Source of the DNA: Bacillus sp. FJAT-49711
Lineage (GTDB): Bacteria; Bacillota; Bacilli; Bacillales; Bacillaceae_C
Reading direction: 5' to 3'
Length of the DNA stretch: 64,000 nt
Assembly (NCBI RefSeq): GCF_018343715.1
Contig: NZ_JAGYPL010000003.1
Span: 565,784 to 629,783 of the forward strand
The notes under the pieces are model-generated. The model saw nothing but the letters and a program-made list of their open reading frames with translations, did not search any database and was not told the origin of the DNA. Position 1 is the first letter of the stretch; every line of letters starts with the position of its first letter. Both the position numbers and the translations under genes were made by a program. Below, piece by piece: positions 34,347 to 42,843 of this stretch.

Positions 34347-34638
34347 TCAAATTATGTGACAGATAAGGAGTGAGTTATAACTTGAGTCGGTAAAAACATC
34401 ATTATTTAATAGTTACTCATGACGTTGAAGAAGAAACTAAAATTGCGTGGAGACTTGCTTAAAATATCTTCAGTACAGTAGATCATATAAAAAATGAAGA
34501 ATTATACATAAAGGGAAATACTATGTTGATGACCAAATGGACCCAAGCGAAAATAGAGGAGAAATTAATAATTTATTGCCCCCTTGCTGACAATCTGGCT
34601 TTCTAATCGACAACCAAATTAGTCTAGAAGAGGGAGTC

Positions 34639-35094
34639 CTATTTTTTTTTCTCAATGAATCTTGGCTCATATTCTGATAGAACTTCAAATATTTCGTTTC
34701 CTGTAATGTAAATATGATGTTCCAAGTTAGGGTTAGTTTTTCGATTAATGACGGGATTCGAGTCAAACATTCTTAAGTACTTAGAATTTTCCATTTTACA
34801 AAAGTAGGCAGCTTCAGGGTCAAGCCTATTACTGGCATCTGTCTCTATAAAACGAATATCAAAGTTTCCCGTTTCAGTTGAAAATCTAAAAGCCCAAACA
34901 TAGTATTCTACAGGGGAAATCGTTTGATCATAGATGATATCAAGTTGATTATTATATAAATCTTCAATAGTTATTTTTAATTAATCATTATGTCTGGTTA
35001 TATTAGTTAAGTTAATATCGTATGGGTAGTTTGCTTTTAAATTTGTAACAGGCTGCCATATATGAAGTTTTTCTTTTTTATCAGGTGGATGCAT
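34639..35094 (-). pseudogene. Unrecognised gene interrupted by one stop codon
   Basis: 152 codons with ATG (MHPPDKKEKLHIWQPVTNLK) and a good AAGGAAGTG ribosome site. The frame is open apart from TAA at 34981-34983, after residue 37, and continues ITIEDLYNNQLDIIYDQTIS to the end YEPRFIEKKK. The protein is acidic, soluble and without recognised motifs. A single nonsense change (or a sequencing error) separates it from an intact gene. Confidence 0.55.
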
Positions 35095-35295
35095 TCTTTC
35101 ACTTCCTTAAGGTTTATATAAATTATTTTATACTAGAAAGAATATATATAGTTATCCATATGATGTATAATTCTCCTAAAAGAGGTATATTTGTGTCGTA
35201 AACAAACATAATGAATTTTTTACAACCTTTTCAGAATGGAACAATTTTGCAGTCAAAATAATATCCCGCGAGCAATAACTCGATATTATGTAACA

Positions 35296-35323
35296 TTGAT
35301 TAAGAATTAAAACTTTGTATAAT
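35296..35323 (+). promoter_or_regulatory. Promoter of the orphan riboswitch copy
   Basis: TTGATT, 16 nt, TATAAT. The region from here to the riboswitch is clearly similar to the promoter at 33244-33300 (shared ACATTGA, TGTATAATAC and AATGTTTTCTA segments). Confidence 0.6.
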
Positions 35324-35350
35324 ACGAGGTAATTTCATAAGCTGAATGTT

Positions 35351-35468
35351 TTCTAAGGTTCCGCAACTTAAAGTTGATCTCTTCCGAGAGTAAAACTCAC
35401 AGCTTGGCTGTCTCAAGGAAGAATAAAAGCCTGGGAGAAACTTTTTTAAGTTTTCTTCTAGGCTTTTT
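35351..35468 (+). promoter_or_regulatory. Second, degenerate ykkC-type riboswitch without an intact gene
   Basis: A clear copy of the unit at 33298: CTAAGGTTCCGCAACTTAAA, the TTCCGAGAG loop, GGAAGAATAAAAGCCTGGGA and a terminator ending GGCTTTTTT. Differences fall in conserved places: CTAGGG is now CTAAGG, the GTCT/AGAC stem has been lost, and ACGGAAGGA is AAGGAAGAA. The promoter and terminator are kept. Downstream only about 11 bp of the ykkC leader (GCTTTTTGGAA) is recognisable, then no gene. Confidence 0.75.
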
Positions 35469-35540
35469 TGCTTTTTGGAAGAGGTTTTAATGAGGCAGCA
35501 TCTTAATGCATACTGTACTCTTGGTACCCGTTGTATGATT

Positions 35541-35586
35541 AAGAAGATAATCAACTTTTATTATGCGATTATCTTCTTTATTTTTT
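35541..35586 (+). terminator. Terminator after the orphan riboswitch
   Basis: AAGAAGATAATC and GATTATCTTCTT are perfect 12-nt arms around a 14-nt loop, followed by TATTTTTT. Probably the terminator of the lost gene behind the second riboswitch. Confidence 0.7.
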
Positions 35587-35627
35587 GAGAATTGCGTTAG
35601 AACTAAAAGTAAATAGCACTTTGCATC

Positions 35628-36230
35628 TTAGTTGTGAAAAGAAGAGTTTACTCTAATGCTATTAAAAATAATATGTTTATTCTTAAAGAAGTAATCCCAT
35701 CCGGAGAATAATGTAATAACCATAGCTATCCATAGAGATACAGTATCAAAAGGAAAGTCAAAGTAAGAAAAAGGATAATTATGTAGAAGCAATGCTGAGA
35801 TAGAGATTATTTGAATTCTAGTTTTCCATTTTGCAATATTACTTGCTGCAATCACTATTCCTTCTTTCACTGCAATAAGTCGAAGTCCGGTAACAGCAAA
35901 CTCCCGACTTAATATTATTATTGCAATCCATCCAGGAACTAATTGTAGTTCAACTAAAGCTATCAATGCTGCCGCAACTAATAGCTTGTCTGCTAAAGGG
36001 TCTAAGAACTTTCCTAAATCAGTAATTAAATTATATTTCCGAGCATAATATCCGTCCAATCCATCCGTTGTTGATGCAATAATGAAAAGTAATGCTGCAA
36101 AAAAATGTGCGACAGGTATAGCATTTCCATCTATTTGCATTTCACCAAATGGAATCGGAATTAATAAAAAAATGAGGAGTACGGGAATAAAGAATATTCT
36201 AGTTACTGTAATTTTATTTGGTAGATTCAT
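35628..36230 (-). CDS. pgsA: CDP-alcohol phosphatidyltransferase (PgsA-like)
   Basis: 200 residues, several membrane helices. The CDP-alcohol motif is complete: DGLDGYYARKY (about residues 59-69) followed by GKFLDPLADK (about 77-86), giving DGxxAR...G...D...D. Opening NKITVTRIFFIPVLLIFL is typical of PgsA, which makes phosphatidylglycerophosphate from CDP-diacylglycerol and glycerol 3-phosphate in the membrane. It has a strong AGGAGG ribosome site but lies outside the usual recA-cinA neighbourhood, so it may be a second copy. Confidence 0.82.
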   Translation of the reverse strand: MNLPNKITVTRIFFIPVLLIFLLIPIPFGEMQIDGNAIPVAHFFAALLFIIASTTDGLDGYYARKYNLITDLGKFLDPLADKLLVAAALIALVELQLVPGWIAIIILSREFAVTGLRLIAVKEGIVIAASNIAKWKTRIQIISISALLLHNYPFSYFDFPFDTVSLWIAMVITLFSGWDYFFKNKHIIFNSIRVNSSFHN

Positions 36231-36478
36231 CTTTTCCTCCTTTTAATTAACTCAATATTCTTGTTTAGATTGTCATAAGCCCTGAAGTGAGTAGCGGCAA
36301 ATTCAGATAAGACTGCCATCATAAAATTGAGGTTTCAATTTCATTTCTGATTGGCCAGACTTTAGTATAAAAAATATGAGCCCTAATAATACTTTTCTGT
36401 TTTTCTTAATGAGGTAATGGAAAGTCAGTGGTAGAAGGAATAACGATTAGCTGGTTTGTTGGACATGAGGTGTGGACT

Positions 36479-37051
36479 TCATTTTGATTTGACTTTAATA
36501 ATACTAAAAAAGTCCTCATAAGCTTCAAGATAATAATCTGAACCTAGTTCTCCATTTTGGAAAAGACAGGTTTTTATTCCTATTTCTTTTGCAGGAATAA
36601 TATCTAAACTTCGGTCGCCAATAACTAAATCAATCGAGTGTTTTTTGTGAAGATATTTGTATGAAGTTGGATTTGGTTTACGTGGGAACCCCGAATCACC
36701 TGTAACTATTTCTGCAAAGTATTTTTCCCAATCATAATATTGTAATATTTTCAAAACTTCCTTCCGAGTACTATGTGTCATAATCACATTTTTATTGGCG
36801 TACTTTAATATCTCCTCTACACCTTTGAATGGTTTGAAATCTTCTGTTGGTAATTGATTCACATGAGAGATAAAGGTTTTTATTTGAGAATTAGGTATTT
36901 TAAAATAACGAATGGCATGTGAAAATGAAATTTTTAATTGAGCATATAGGTCATCTTCCGAAATGTCCTTATTGGTCACCTGTTTTAATATTTTTGCAAA
37001 GACAGGATATGTATCAAAAAGTGTACCATCAAAATCCCATAATATGTTCAA
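36479..37051 (-). CDS. HAD-superfamily hydrolase
   Basis: 190 residues. Motif I NILWDFDGTLFDTYPVF (nucleophile Asp at about residue 6 and general acid Asp at 8), motif II IMTHSTRKEV (about residues 93-102), motif III RKPNPTSY with Lys, and motif IV VIGDRSLDII (about 142-151) are intact. It fits the PGP/beta-phosphoglucomutase-like phosphatases; substrate unknown. It stands alone. Confidence 0.82.
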   Translation of the reverse strand: MNILWDFDGTLFDTYPVFAKILKQVTNKDISEDDLYAQLKISFSHAIRYFKIPNSQIKTFISHVNQLPTEDFKPFKGVEEILKYANKNVIMTHSTRKEVLKILQYYDWEKYFAEIVTGDSGFPRKPNPTSYKYLHKKHSIDLVIGDRSLDIIPAKEIGIKTCLFQNGELGSDYYLEAYEDFFSIIKVKSK

Positions 37052-37143
37052 TAAAATCTTCCCCCTTTTTATATTAAGTTAAATGGTGTCTAACCTTTTG
37101 GGTTCCAGGCGTCTCTGGTCTTAATATAAATAAAGTCTTATGA

Positions 37144-38166
37144 TTAAAGCTTTTTTAAACTTGAAAATGCTAAATCTCCAAAATTTTGAATATCCTTTAT
37201 GTAGTCAAAGCCTTCATTTTCATATGTATATAAGCTATTGTACATCCTAACAGCAACTGCGTTTAATTTAGGAATAACTGTACAAGAACATCCTGATGCT
37301 CCTAGTATTTGGTATGAACCTTCCGGTAACTCTGAACCTAATTCGTTAAACTTAAAGGAGACTTCGCTATCTTTTATCCACCAAAGAAAGCCGAACTTTG
37401 GAAGTTGATTTGGTAAAGTACTTGGACTTTGAACTGATGTAACAAGATTAAAAATTTCTTCAGACAGAATTTGTCTTCCATCCCATGACCCTTTATTTAA
37501 ATGCAAATTTCCCCATAAAGCCAATTCTCTCGCACTTACATATAAATTTCTTTCATCTCCAATGTTTGATCCTATTCTTAATGTCGGGTAACTATTAGGT
37601 GATTGTATATCACATACTAGATTATTTTTACCTTCCGTTACCCACTCTGTATTCGTCCAATTTAAAGGTTTAAATACTCTATCTGTGAGTATTTCATTAA
37701 CAGTTTTACCCGTAGCTTTGTGCAATATTTTTGCTAATAATTCCGGTTTTTTCCCCTCAATATTGGTTCCTAAATCAAACACACGTTGTACTTTATCACT
37801 TTTAATATTTAAACCAGTACACCGTGTCAATAAATGCCTAATAGTTGTTTCCCCAAGTATTTCCTTATCCAGTTCATGCAAATAGTTGCTTATTTTATCT
37901 TCAAGGTTTAAATGACCTTCATAAACAGCTATTGCGATAGCTAAACCAACATACGTTACTCTTATCGAATAAACATTAAACTGTGAAGTATAATCTATAT
38001 TTTTAGCCCCCTTTTCAAAGTGATGAGTACCTGAATACCATTCGTGTACAATATTATTATCTTTCATAATTACCAACGCAGCACCAGATGCGGACATTTC
38101 TTGTTTTACTCTCTCGGTATATGCAGTAATGTCTTTAAAAACATCTTTATGTAAAGTTAACCCCAT
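37144..38166 (-). CDS. Serine hydrolase (beta-lactamase fold) lacking the SxxK lysine
   Basis: 340 residues from MGLTLHKDVFKDITAYTERV; the ATG has AAAGGGA nine bases upstream, better than the ATG eight codons earlier. The fold is the class C beta-lactamase/esterase type, with HLLTRCTGLN and GNLHLNKGSWDGRQILSEE visible. At the expected SxxK site the sequence is YSIRVTYVG: Ser67 is present but the Lys is Val70. The usual HxG/KTG triad is also unclear (LGASGC). No signal peptide. It may be an inactive relative or use another base. Confidence 0.7.
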   Translation of the reverse strand: MGLTLHKDVFKDITAYTERVKQEMSASGAALVIMKDNNIVHEWYSGTHHFEKGAKNIDYTSQFNVYSIRVTYVGLAIAIAVYEGHLNLEDKISNYLHELDKEILGETTIRHLLTRCTGLNIKSDKVQRVFDLGTNIEGKKPELLAKILHKATGKTVNEILTDRVFKPLNWTNTEWVTEGKNNLVCDIQSPNSYPTLRIGSNIGDERNLYVSARELALWGNLHLNKGSWDGRQILSEEIFNLVTSVQSPSTLPNQLPKFGFLWWIKDSEVSFKFNELGSELPEGSYQILGASGCSCTVIPKLNAVAVRMYNSLYTYENEGFDYIKDIQNFGDLAFSSLKKL

Positions 38167-38357
38167 CTCCAAAATCCCTTTCTTCCTCATATTAACTTCT
38201 ATTACAACTTCGTGAACTATGATAAAAATCCTTTAAAATTTTTACAGCAAAGTAATTAACAAGTAGAAGATTCGAAAATTTGCGGATGTATGGAATGGTA
38301 AAACTGATCGAAATCCTCATGAACCCAGCATTGATAATTGATCAAGGCAATATGAAA

Positions 38358-38390
38358 CCAAAAAGGCTGGAACTATATTAGTTCCAGCCC
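38358..38390 (-). terminator. Terminator after the LysE-type gene
   Basis: GGCTGGAAC and GTTCCAGCC form a perfect hairpin; on the minus strand it is followed by TTTTTGGTTT, 15 nt past the stop of the LysE-type gene. Confidence 0.8.
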
Positions 38391-38404
38391 AATTTGTATA
38401 GGTT

Positions 38405-39034
38405 TTATGAGAGGTTCAATGCTATAAAAAACTCATATAAGAAGTATCCCGCAAAACCGATTAAAATAAATCCAGCGATGATAGATATCCATTTTATTAT
38501 GGTCCGATTCATAACTTTTCTTGTTATCGCAACAATGGCAAGTAGACCAACATCATGGACTAGGATACCAGCTAATATACCAGCTCCGACGATTAAAAAC
38601 TTACTGGGTTGTGTCGTATCATAGGAATCGGAAAGTACAGCTCCAAAAACAGAAATCCAAAACACAAGATTTCCTGGTGAAAGAGCTACAACTAAACCAT
38701 TACGATATGAGCTAAAAAAGGATGTATTTGGTTTCTCCCCATTTAAAATAATATCCTGATTTGAGTTTTTTATAGAATCATAACCTAAAAACGCTAAGAA
38801 ACATGCACCAATCAGCCACATTGGTATTTGAATGTAAGGTATAGAAAGTATAGAAGCCAAGCCCATATATAAGGCAATAATTAATAATAGATCGACTGTC
38901 ATTCCACCTAATCCTACAGCCCAACCATGCATAAAACCCTTTTTCAAACCTTGCTTCGTCATTTCAACGGTCATTGCTCCTACCGGCATCGCAATTGCAA
39001 GACCTGCTAAAAGATACGTAAAAAATAAACTCAA
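38405..39034 (-). CDS. LysE family translocator
   Basis: 209 residues, about six membrane helices. The N-terminal FTYLLAGLAIAMPVGAMTVEM and NGLVVALSPGNLVFWISVFGA (about residues 112-132) match the duplicated PG-containing motif of LysE/RhtB amino-acid exporters. It probably exports an amino acid or derivative. It appears to be transcribed alone and ends in a strong terminator. Confidence 0.82.
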   Translation of the reverse strand: MSLFFTYLLAGLAIAMPVGAMTVEMTKQGLKKGFMHGWAVGLGGMTVDLLLIIALYMGLASILSIPYIQIPMWLIGACFLAFLGYDSIKNSNQDIILNGEKPNTSFFSSYRNGLVVALSPGNLVFWISVFGAVLSDSYDTTQPSKFLIVGAGILAGILVHDVGLLAIVAITRKVMNRTIIKWISIIAGFILIGFAGYFLYEFFIALNLS

Positions 39035-39256
39035 AAAAACACTTCTTTCAAATTTGATGCCTTCATACGTCCGTTTATATTCATATTAACACAAAACCAC
39101 TAATAATTATTCATATTTTAGTATTTTAATACAACATAATAATTATTTTTGATTTAAAATTAGGTACTGCAAAATGAACTGTTTCTGTTGATATTTTGTT
39201 CTCCCCTTCTTTTTTTATCTACCATTATTAAACTGTCTTTCGTATAGCAATTTCAA

Positions 39257-39291
39257 TAAAAAGAGCATTAATCCATTTTAGATTAATGCTC
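39257..39291 (-). terminator. Terminator after the NUDIX gene
   Basis: GAGCATTAATC and GATTAATGCTC are perfect arms; on the minus strand the run TTTTTATTG follows. It begins 3 nt past the NUDIX stop. Confidence 0.85.
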
Positions 39292-39293
39292 CG

Positions 39294-39683
39294 CTACTTA
39301 AATAAAGATTTTATTTTTTGAGCAACTTCCCTTGGTTTAACATCAATGGATGGTAGGTCATCTATCTCCACCCACATAGGAATATAAACTCCTTTATTTT
39401 CATCCGAAAATTCTTCACCTTGACCAGTACCGAAAGCTCCACCAACGATTTTCCCAATAAAGAAATATTGCTTACCGTTAAAATCAATTTCAGCGATACA
39501 CTCTTTTACATCAATATCAATACCTAACTCTTCATACGCTTCTCTTTTCGCTGCCTGTTCAGGTGCTTCCCCTTTTTCTATACCTCCACCCGGAAAAACA
39601 TAATAAGTAAAGCCATTATTGATTCTTTTAATTAAGGCAACTTTTTTATTTTCAATAATAACAGCGGAACCCCTATCCCTCAT
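39294..39683 (-). CDS. NUDIX hydrolase
   Basis: 129 residues from MRDRGSAVIIENKKVALIKR; this ATG follows GTGAGG by 6 nt, while the GTG four codons upstream has no spacing to its site. The Nudix box lies at about residues 33-55 (GGIEKGEAPEQAAKREAYEE, then LGI). The later FGTGQGEEFSDENKG is characteristic of a small Bacillus NUDIX subgroup. The substrate is unknown. Confidence 0.83.
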   Translation of the reverse strand: MRDRGSAVIIENKKVALIKRINNGFTYYVFPGGGIEKGEAPEQAAKREAYEELGIDIDVKECIAEIDFNGKQYFFIGKIVGGAFGTGQGEEFSDENKGVYIPMWVEIDDLPSIDVKPREVAQKIKSLFK

Positions 39684-39838
39684 AATAATCCTCACACCCT
39701 TTTATTTTTACTACTACTTAATTACTTCGATAAAAAGGTACTTCTCCTTCACACAACTCTTGCATCCTAGAACTTTTCCAAAGATTACCCAATTTTTTCC
39801 CGCTTGTATTTATTTTTTCTCTTCAATGATCCTATCCG

Positions 39839-40231
39839 CTATTTTGATTGCCACACTCCCCCTGAGCCAGGTACAAAACCACAAGTTTTATAAAAGTTTG
39901 TATTACGTTCCTCATAGGATACAGTTACAATTCCTAATCCAAAGCGTTCTGCTTCCCGTAACAATTCTTTTACCAATTTAACTCCGATTCCCTTTTTTTG
40001 AAACTCAGGATGTACGATAATGTCTTCCATATACCCGTGTTCCAAACCCATTCCACAAACGTACCCAAAAGCTATAAGTTTATCACTTTCATTCCTCACT
40101 CCAGCCCAGAAATTACAACGTTCAAACAGAGCAGGATAATCATTATCACGCCTTCCCCATCCAACAATCTCTCTTAAATCTGGCACCTCATTATTAGATA
40201 TTGGAAGGTTTATCATAACTTTGTAATCCAA
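39839..40231 (-). CDS. GNAT acetyltransferase (small)
   Basis: About 130 residues. Core: NFWAGVRNESDKLIAFGYVC, MEDIIVHPEFQKKGIGVKLV (acetyl-CoA loop, about residues 72-91) and YEERNTNFYKTCGFVPGSGG at the end. A TTG start (LDYKVMINLP) after AAGGGTGAG at 7 nt spacing is proposed; a GTG four codons earlier lies too close to the same site, and the ATG at MINLP has no site. The substrate is unknown. Confidence 0.78.
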   Translation of the reverse strand: MDYKVMINLPISNNEVPDLREIVGWGRRDNDYPALFERCNFWAGVRNESDKLIAFGYVCGMGLEHGYMEDIIVHPEFQKKGIGVKLVKELLREAERFGLGIVTVSYEERNTNFYKTCGFVPGSGGVWQSK

Positions 40232-40396
40232 TATTTTACTCACCCTTATCTTCTAATCTTTATTCTATTTAATTACTTTTCAATGCGATAAAGTTCATAA
40301 TAAGTGTTGCTATTCTTAATGCACTCTCTGTTAATGAGATTTCACTGATATAATGCTAGTAAAATCCTAAAATAATCGCTTTCATTTTCGTCTTGC

Positions 40397-40843
40397 TCAA
40401 TCAACCTTTTCAATTTTCAAGCCAGTAATTTTATCGAGTAATTTTTTATAGTATTCCGAGCGAATAGAAAACCCACCAAATTCTTCGTGTGAAGTACATG
40501 AAAACCAAGCAAAGTTATTTTTCAGAAAGGTCAAGTCTTCAGGCAAATTTGGCGCCACCCAATCATATAGTGAGTTTGCGGATTGTTGCAACAGTTTACA
40601 CGTATCTCGATTAGTCTCCATTACATAAACTGTTGCTGCTGGACCCTTCGTAATGGTATTTGCCCACTTTTTTGTTTTGTATGTTTCGAGTATGTATGGT
40701 TTAAATTGCGCAAGTATATCTTGATTGTATTTCAATTCTTTTCTAGTAACAAAATAGAATTTGTCCGAATGTTCAACAAGTACTTTTATTAACTGGCGAT
40801 ATGTTTCCCCTTCAGGATTCTCAACTAAATCCCAATATTCCAT
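40397..40843 (-). CDS. Uncharacterised protein
   Basis: 148 residues from MEYWDLVENPEGETYRQLIK; the ATG follows GAAGGTGAT, and an upstream ATG in frame lacks a site. It is soluble and mixed alpha/beta, with aromatic patches (KLLQQSANSLYDWVAPNLPE, about residues 85-104; NNFAWFSCTSHEEFGGFS, about 111-128). I recall similar B. cereus-type proteins being labelled as sporulation proteins without basis. No function is proposed. It is transcribed alone, between the GNAT gene and proS. Confidence 0.65.
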   Translation of the reverse strand: MEYWDLVENPEGETYRQLIKVLVEHSDKFYFVTRKELKYNQDILAQFKPYILETYKTKKWANTITKGPAATVYVMETNRDTCKLLQQSANSLYDWVAPNLPEDLTFLKNNFAWFSCTSHEEFGGFSIRSEYYKKLLDKITGLKIEKVD

Positions 40844-40949
40844 TTTATCACCTTCTTTAATAGTGGTTCTTAACTGACACGTAGTATTCATAATCAAAAT
40901 AATTCTTTGCTATTTGTCAATAACATTGGCCTCATTTAAATCTAAGAGT

Positions 40950-40979
40950 TATTCCATAGTCCCGCCAGACTATGGAATA
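40950..40979. terminator. Inverted repeat after proS
   Basis: TATTCCATAGTC and GACTATGGAATA are perfect arms around CCGCCA. It lies 62 nt past the proS stop; the T run is weak, so terminator function is likely but not certain. Confidence 0.55.
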
Positions 40980-41041
40980 GAGAACAAGAAAGAAATGAAC
41001 AAAATAACTGATAGTCTATATCAAATTATTCAAAATGCAGA

Positions 41042-42481
41042 TTAATAAGCGCGAGCAAACCAAACCGTATGCTTGGCTTCTTTACCACAGTTAAGACATG
41101 TGTGCTTTGTTGCCAATGGGTTAAATGGGATGTTTCGCGTTGTGAATTTTGTTTTTTCTTTTACATTTTCTTCACAAGTATCATCACCGCACCAACCAGC
41201 TAATACCCAACCAGGAATTGTTCCATTTTCTTCAGATTCTGCTAGATGTTTTTTTAACTGTTCGATTGTATCGATATGTGTGTGTGAATTTTCCGTACGG
41301 AAAGCTTTTGCTTTTTCAAAAAGACGAGTTTGCATTGTTTCAAGTTCTTTTATAATGCTTTCAACAATGGATTCTAAAGGTACGGAAACTTTCTCCCCTT
41401 CATCACGTGCTTTCATTAAACCTTGATTATTATCTAAATCACGTGGACCAAGTTCAATACGTACAGGTACACCTTTTAACTCCCATTCATTAAATTTATA
41501 ACCTGGCGATTGATCGGAATCATCAAGACGAACGCGAATTCCCTTCGCTTTCAAAGCTATGAAAATTTCATCTAATTTCTCTATAATTGCATGGTTCTTT
41601 TTCCATGGTCCAACTGGAATCAAAACAACCTGAGTCGGGGCTATTTTTGGTGGCAAAACAAGACCTTGTTCATCTCCATGAACCATAATGACCGATCCAA
41701 TTAAACGTGTGGACGTACCCCAAGATGTTGTATGAACATATTCGTGTTTATTTTCTTTATTTAAAAATTTTATATCAAATGCTTCCGCAAATTTTGTACC
41801 TAAGTAGTGTGAAGTACCTGCTTGCACGGCTTTTCCATCTTTCATCATTGCTTCAATGGAGAAGGTATCGACCGCTCCAGCAAATCGTTCTAATGGTGTC
41901 TTTTGGCCATCATAAACTGGGATTGCAAGTAGTCCCTCTACGACTTCTTTATAAATAGTTAACATTTGCATGGTTTCTTTACGCGCATCTTCTTCATCCA
42001 CATGAGCAGTATGTCCTTCTTGCCATAAAAATTCAGAAGTACGGATAAACGGAAGGGTTTTCTTTTCCCAACGGAATACATTTGCCCATTGATTAATTAA
42101 AACGGGAAGATCTCGATAGCTTTTAATCCAGTTTGAATACAAATGCCCAATCATTGTTTCCGAAGTCGGACGCAGTGCTAAACGTTCTTCTAATTTCTCC
42201 CCTGCAGCTTCTGTTACCCAAGGAAGCTCTGGTGAGAATCCTTCAATATGATCCTTTTCCTTTTGAAAGAAGGATTCTGGAATTAACATTGGGAAGTATG
42301 CATTGCGATGACCGGTTTCTTTAAACCGTTTATCCATCTCTTCTTGAATATGTTCCCATAATTCATATCCATCTGGCTTAAATGCAATACAACCACGAAC
42401 TGGCGTATAGTCCATTAAATCAGCTTTTTGAATCGTATCAATATACCATTTTGAAAAATCGTTTACTTTTTGTGACATCAT
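41042..42481 (-). CDS. proS: Prolyl-tRNA synthetase, type 3 (archaeal/eukaryotic-like)
   Basis: 479 residues from MMSQKVNDFSKWYIDTIQKA; AGGAGG stands 7 nt upstream, whereas the longer reading with a hydrophobic leader has no site. Class II motifs: motif 2 FRWEKKTLPFIRTSEFLWQE (about residues 137-156), motif 3 near RLIGSVIMVHGDEQGLVLPP (about 258-277), anticodon domain to about 390, and a C-terminal zinc-type domain with CGDDTCEE and HTCLNCGKEAKH. The absence of an editing insertion and the C-terminal domain define type 3 ProRS, often a second, proline-starvation-induced enzyme in Bacillus. A T-box leader precedes it. Confidence 0.92.
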   Translation of the reverse strand: MMSQKVNDFSKWYIDTIQKADLMDYTPVRGCIAFKPDGYELWEHIQEEMDKRFKETGHRNAYFPMLIPESFFQKEKDHIEGFSPELPWVTEAAGEKLEERLALRPTSETMIGHLYSNWIKSYRDLPVLINQWANVFRWEKKTLPFIRTSEFLWQEGHTAHVDEEDARKETMQMLTIYKEVVEGLLAIPVYDGQKTPLERFAGAVDTFSIEAMMKDGKAVQAGTSHYLGTKFAEAFDIKFLNKENKHEYVHTTSWGTSTRLIGSVIMVHGDEQGLVLPPKIAPTQVVLIPVGPWKKNHAIIEKLDEIFIALKAKGIRVRLDDSDQSPGYKFNEWELKGVPVRIELGPRDLDNNQGLMKARDEGEKVSVPLESIVESIIKELETMQTRLFEKAKAFRTENSHTHIDTIEQLKKHLAESEENGTIPGWVLAGWCGDDTCEENVKEKTKFTTRNIPFNPLATKHTCLNCGKEAKHTVWFARAY

Positions 42482-42519
42482 CTTTTCCTCCTGAGAAAAT
42501 GAAATAACTTCAAAAAATA

Positions 42520-42745
42520 AAAAAAGCATAAAGAGTCCTCAAAAAGGACGTCTTTACGCTAATAGACGTGGTACCACCTTAATTCGACATTAATAAAAAA
42601 TATTAAGTCCTCTAAACGTTTGTAACGAAACGACTCGGTTAGTTTTTATCTAACATCTCCGTGGTAGGATTCAATAAGGAGGGGTGATATAGCTTTCAGC
42701 CAAGGCTATATTTTCTGTTTCACAATCCTTATTTACTTGATCACA
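42520..42745 (-). promoter_or_regulatory. T-box leader of proS
   Basis: On the minus strand the T-box AATTAAGGTGGTACCACG (42565-42582) is followed by a terminator whose arms GCGTAAAGACGTCCT and AGGACTCTTTATGC end in TTTTTTT. Upstream lies stem I with an apparent specifier CCT (in GAATCCTACC), a proline codon. Uncharged tRNA-Pro should stabilise the antiterminator and switch on proS. Confidence 0.88.
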
Positions 42746-42843
42746 TCATTGATTACGTATTTAGAAATTAATATATCAACTTGCCAAAAATTATTCAATA
42801 GCTACTGAACACATGGACCATATTATCAAAAACTTGGGATATA

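Noticed and set aside
34380-34620. Plus-strand stretches between ykkD and the broken gene
   Set aside because: Several frames look partly coding, but each is broken by stops within 20 codons.
36227-36322. 32-codon reading ending on the pgsA start (ATGA overlap)
   Set aside because: No ribosome site in front of its ATG; overlap probably by chance.
38277-38345. Plus-strand frame KFADVWNGKTDRNPHEPSID
   Set aside because: About 23 codons without start; too short to call a pseudogene.
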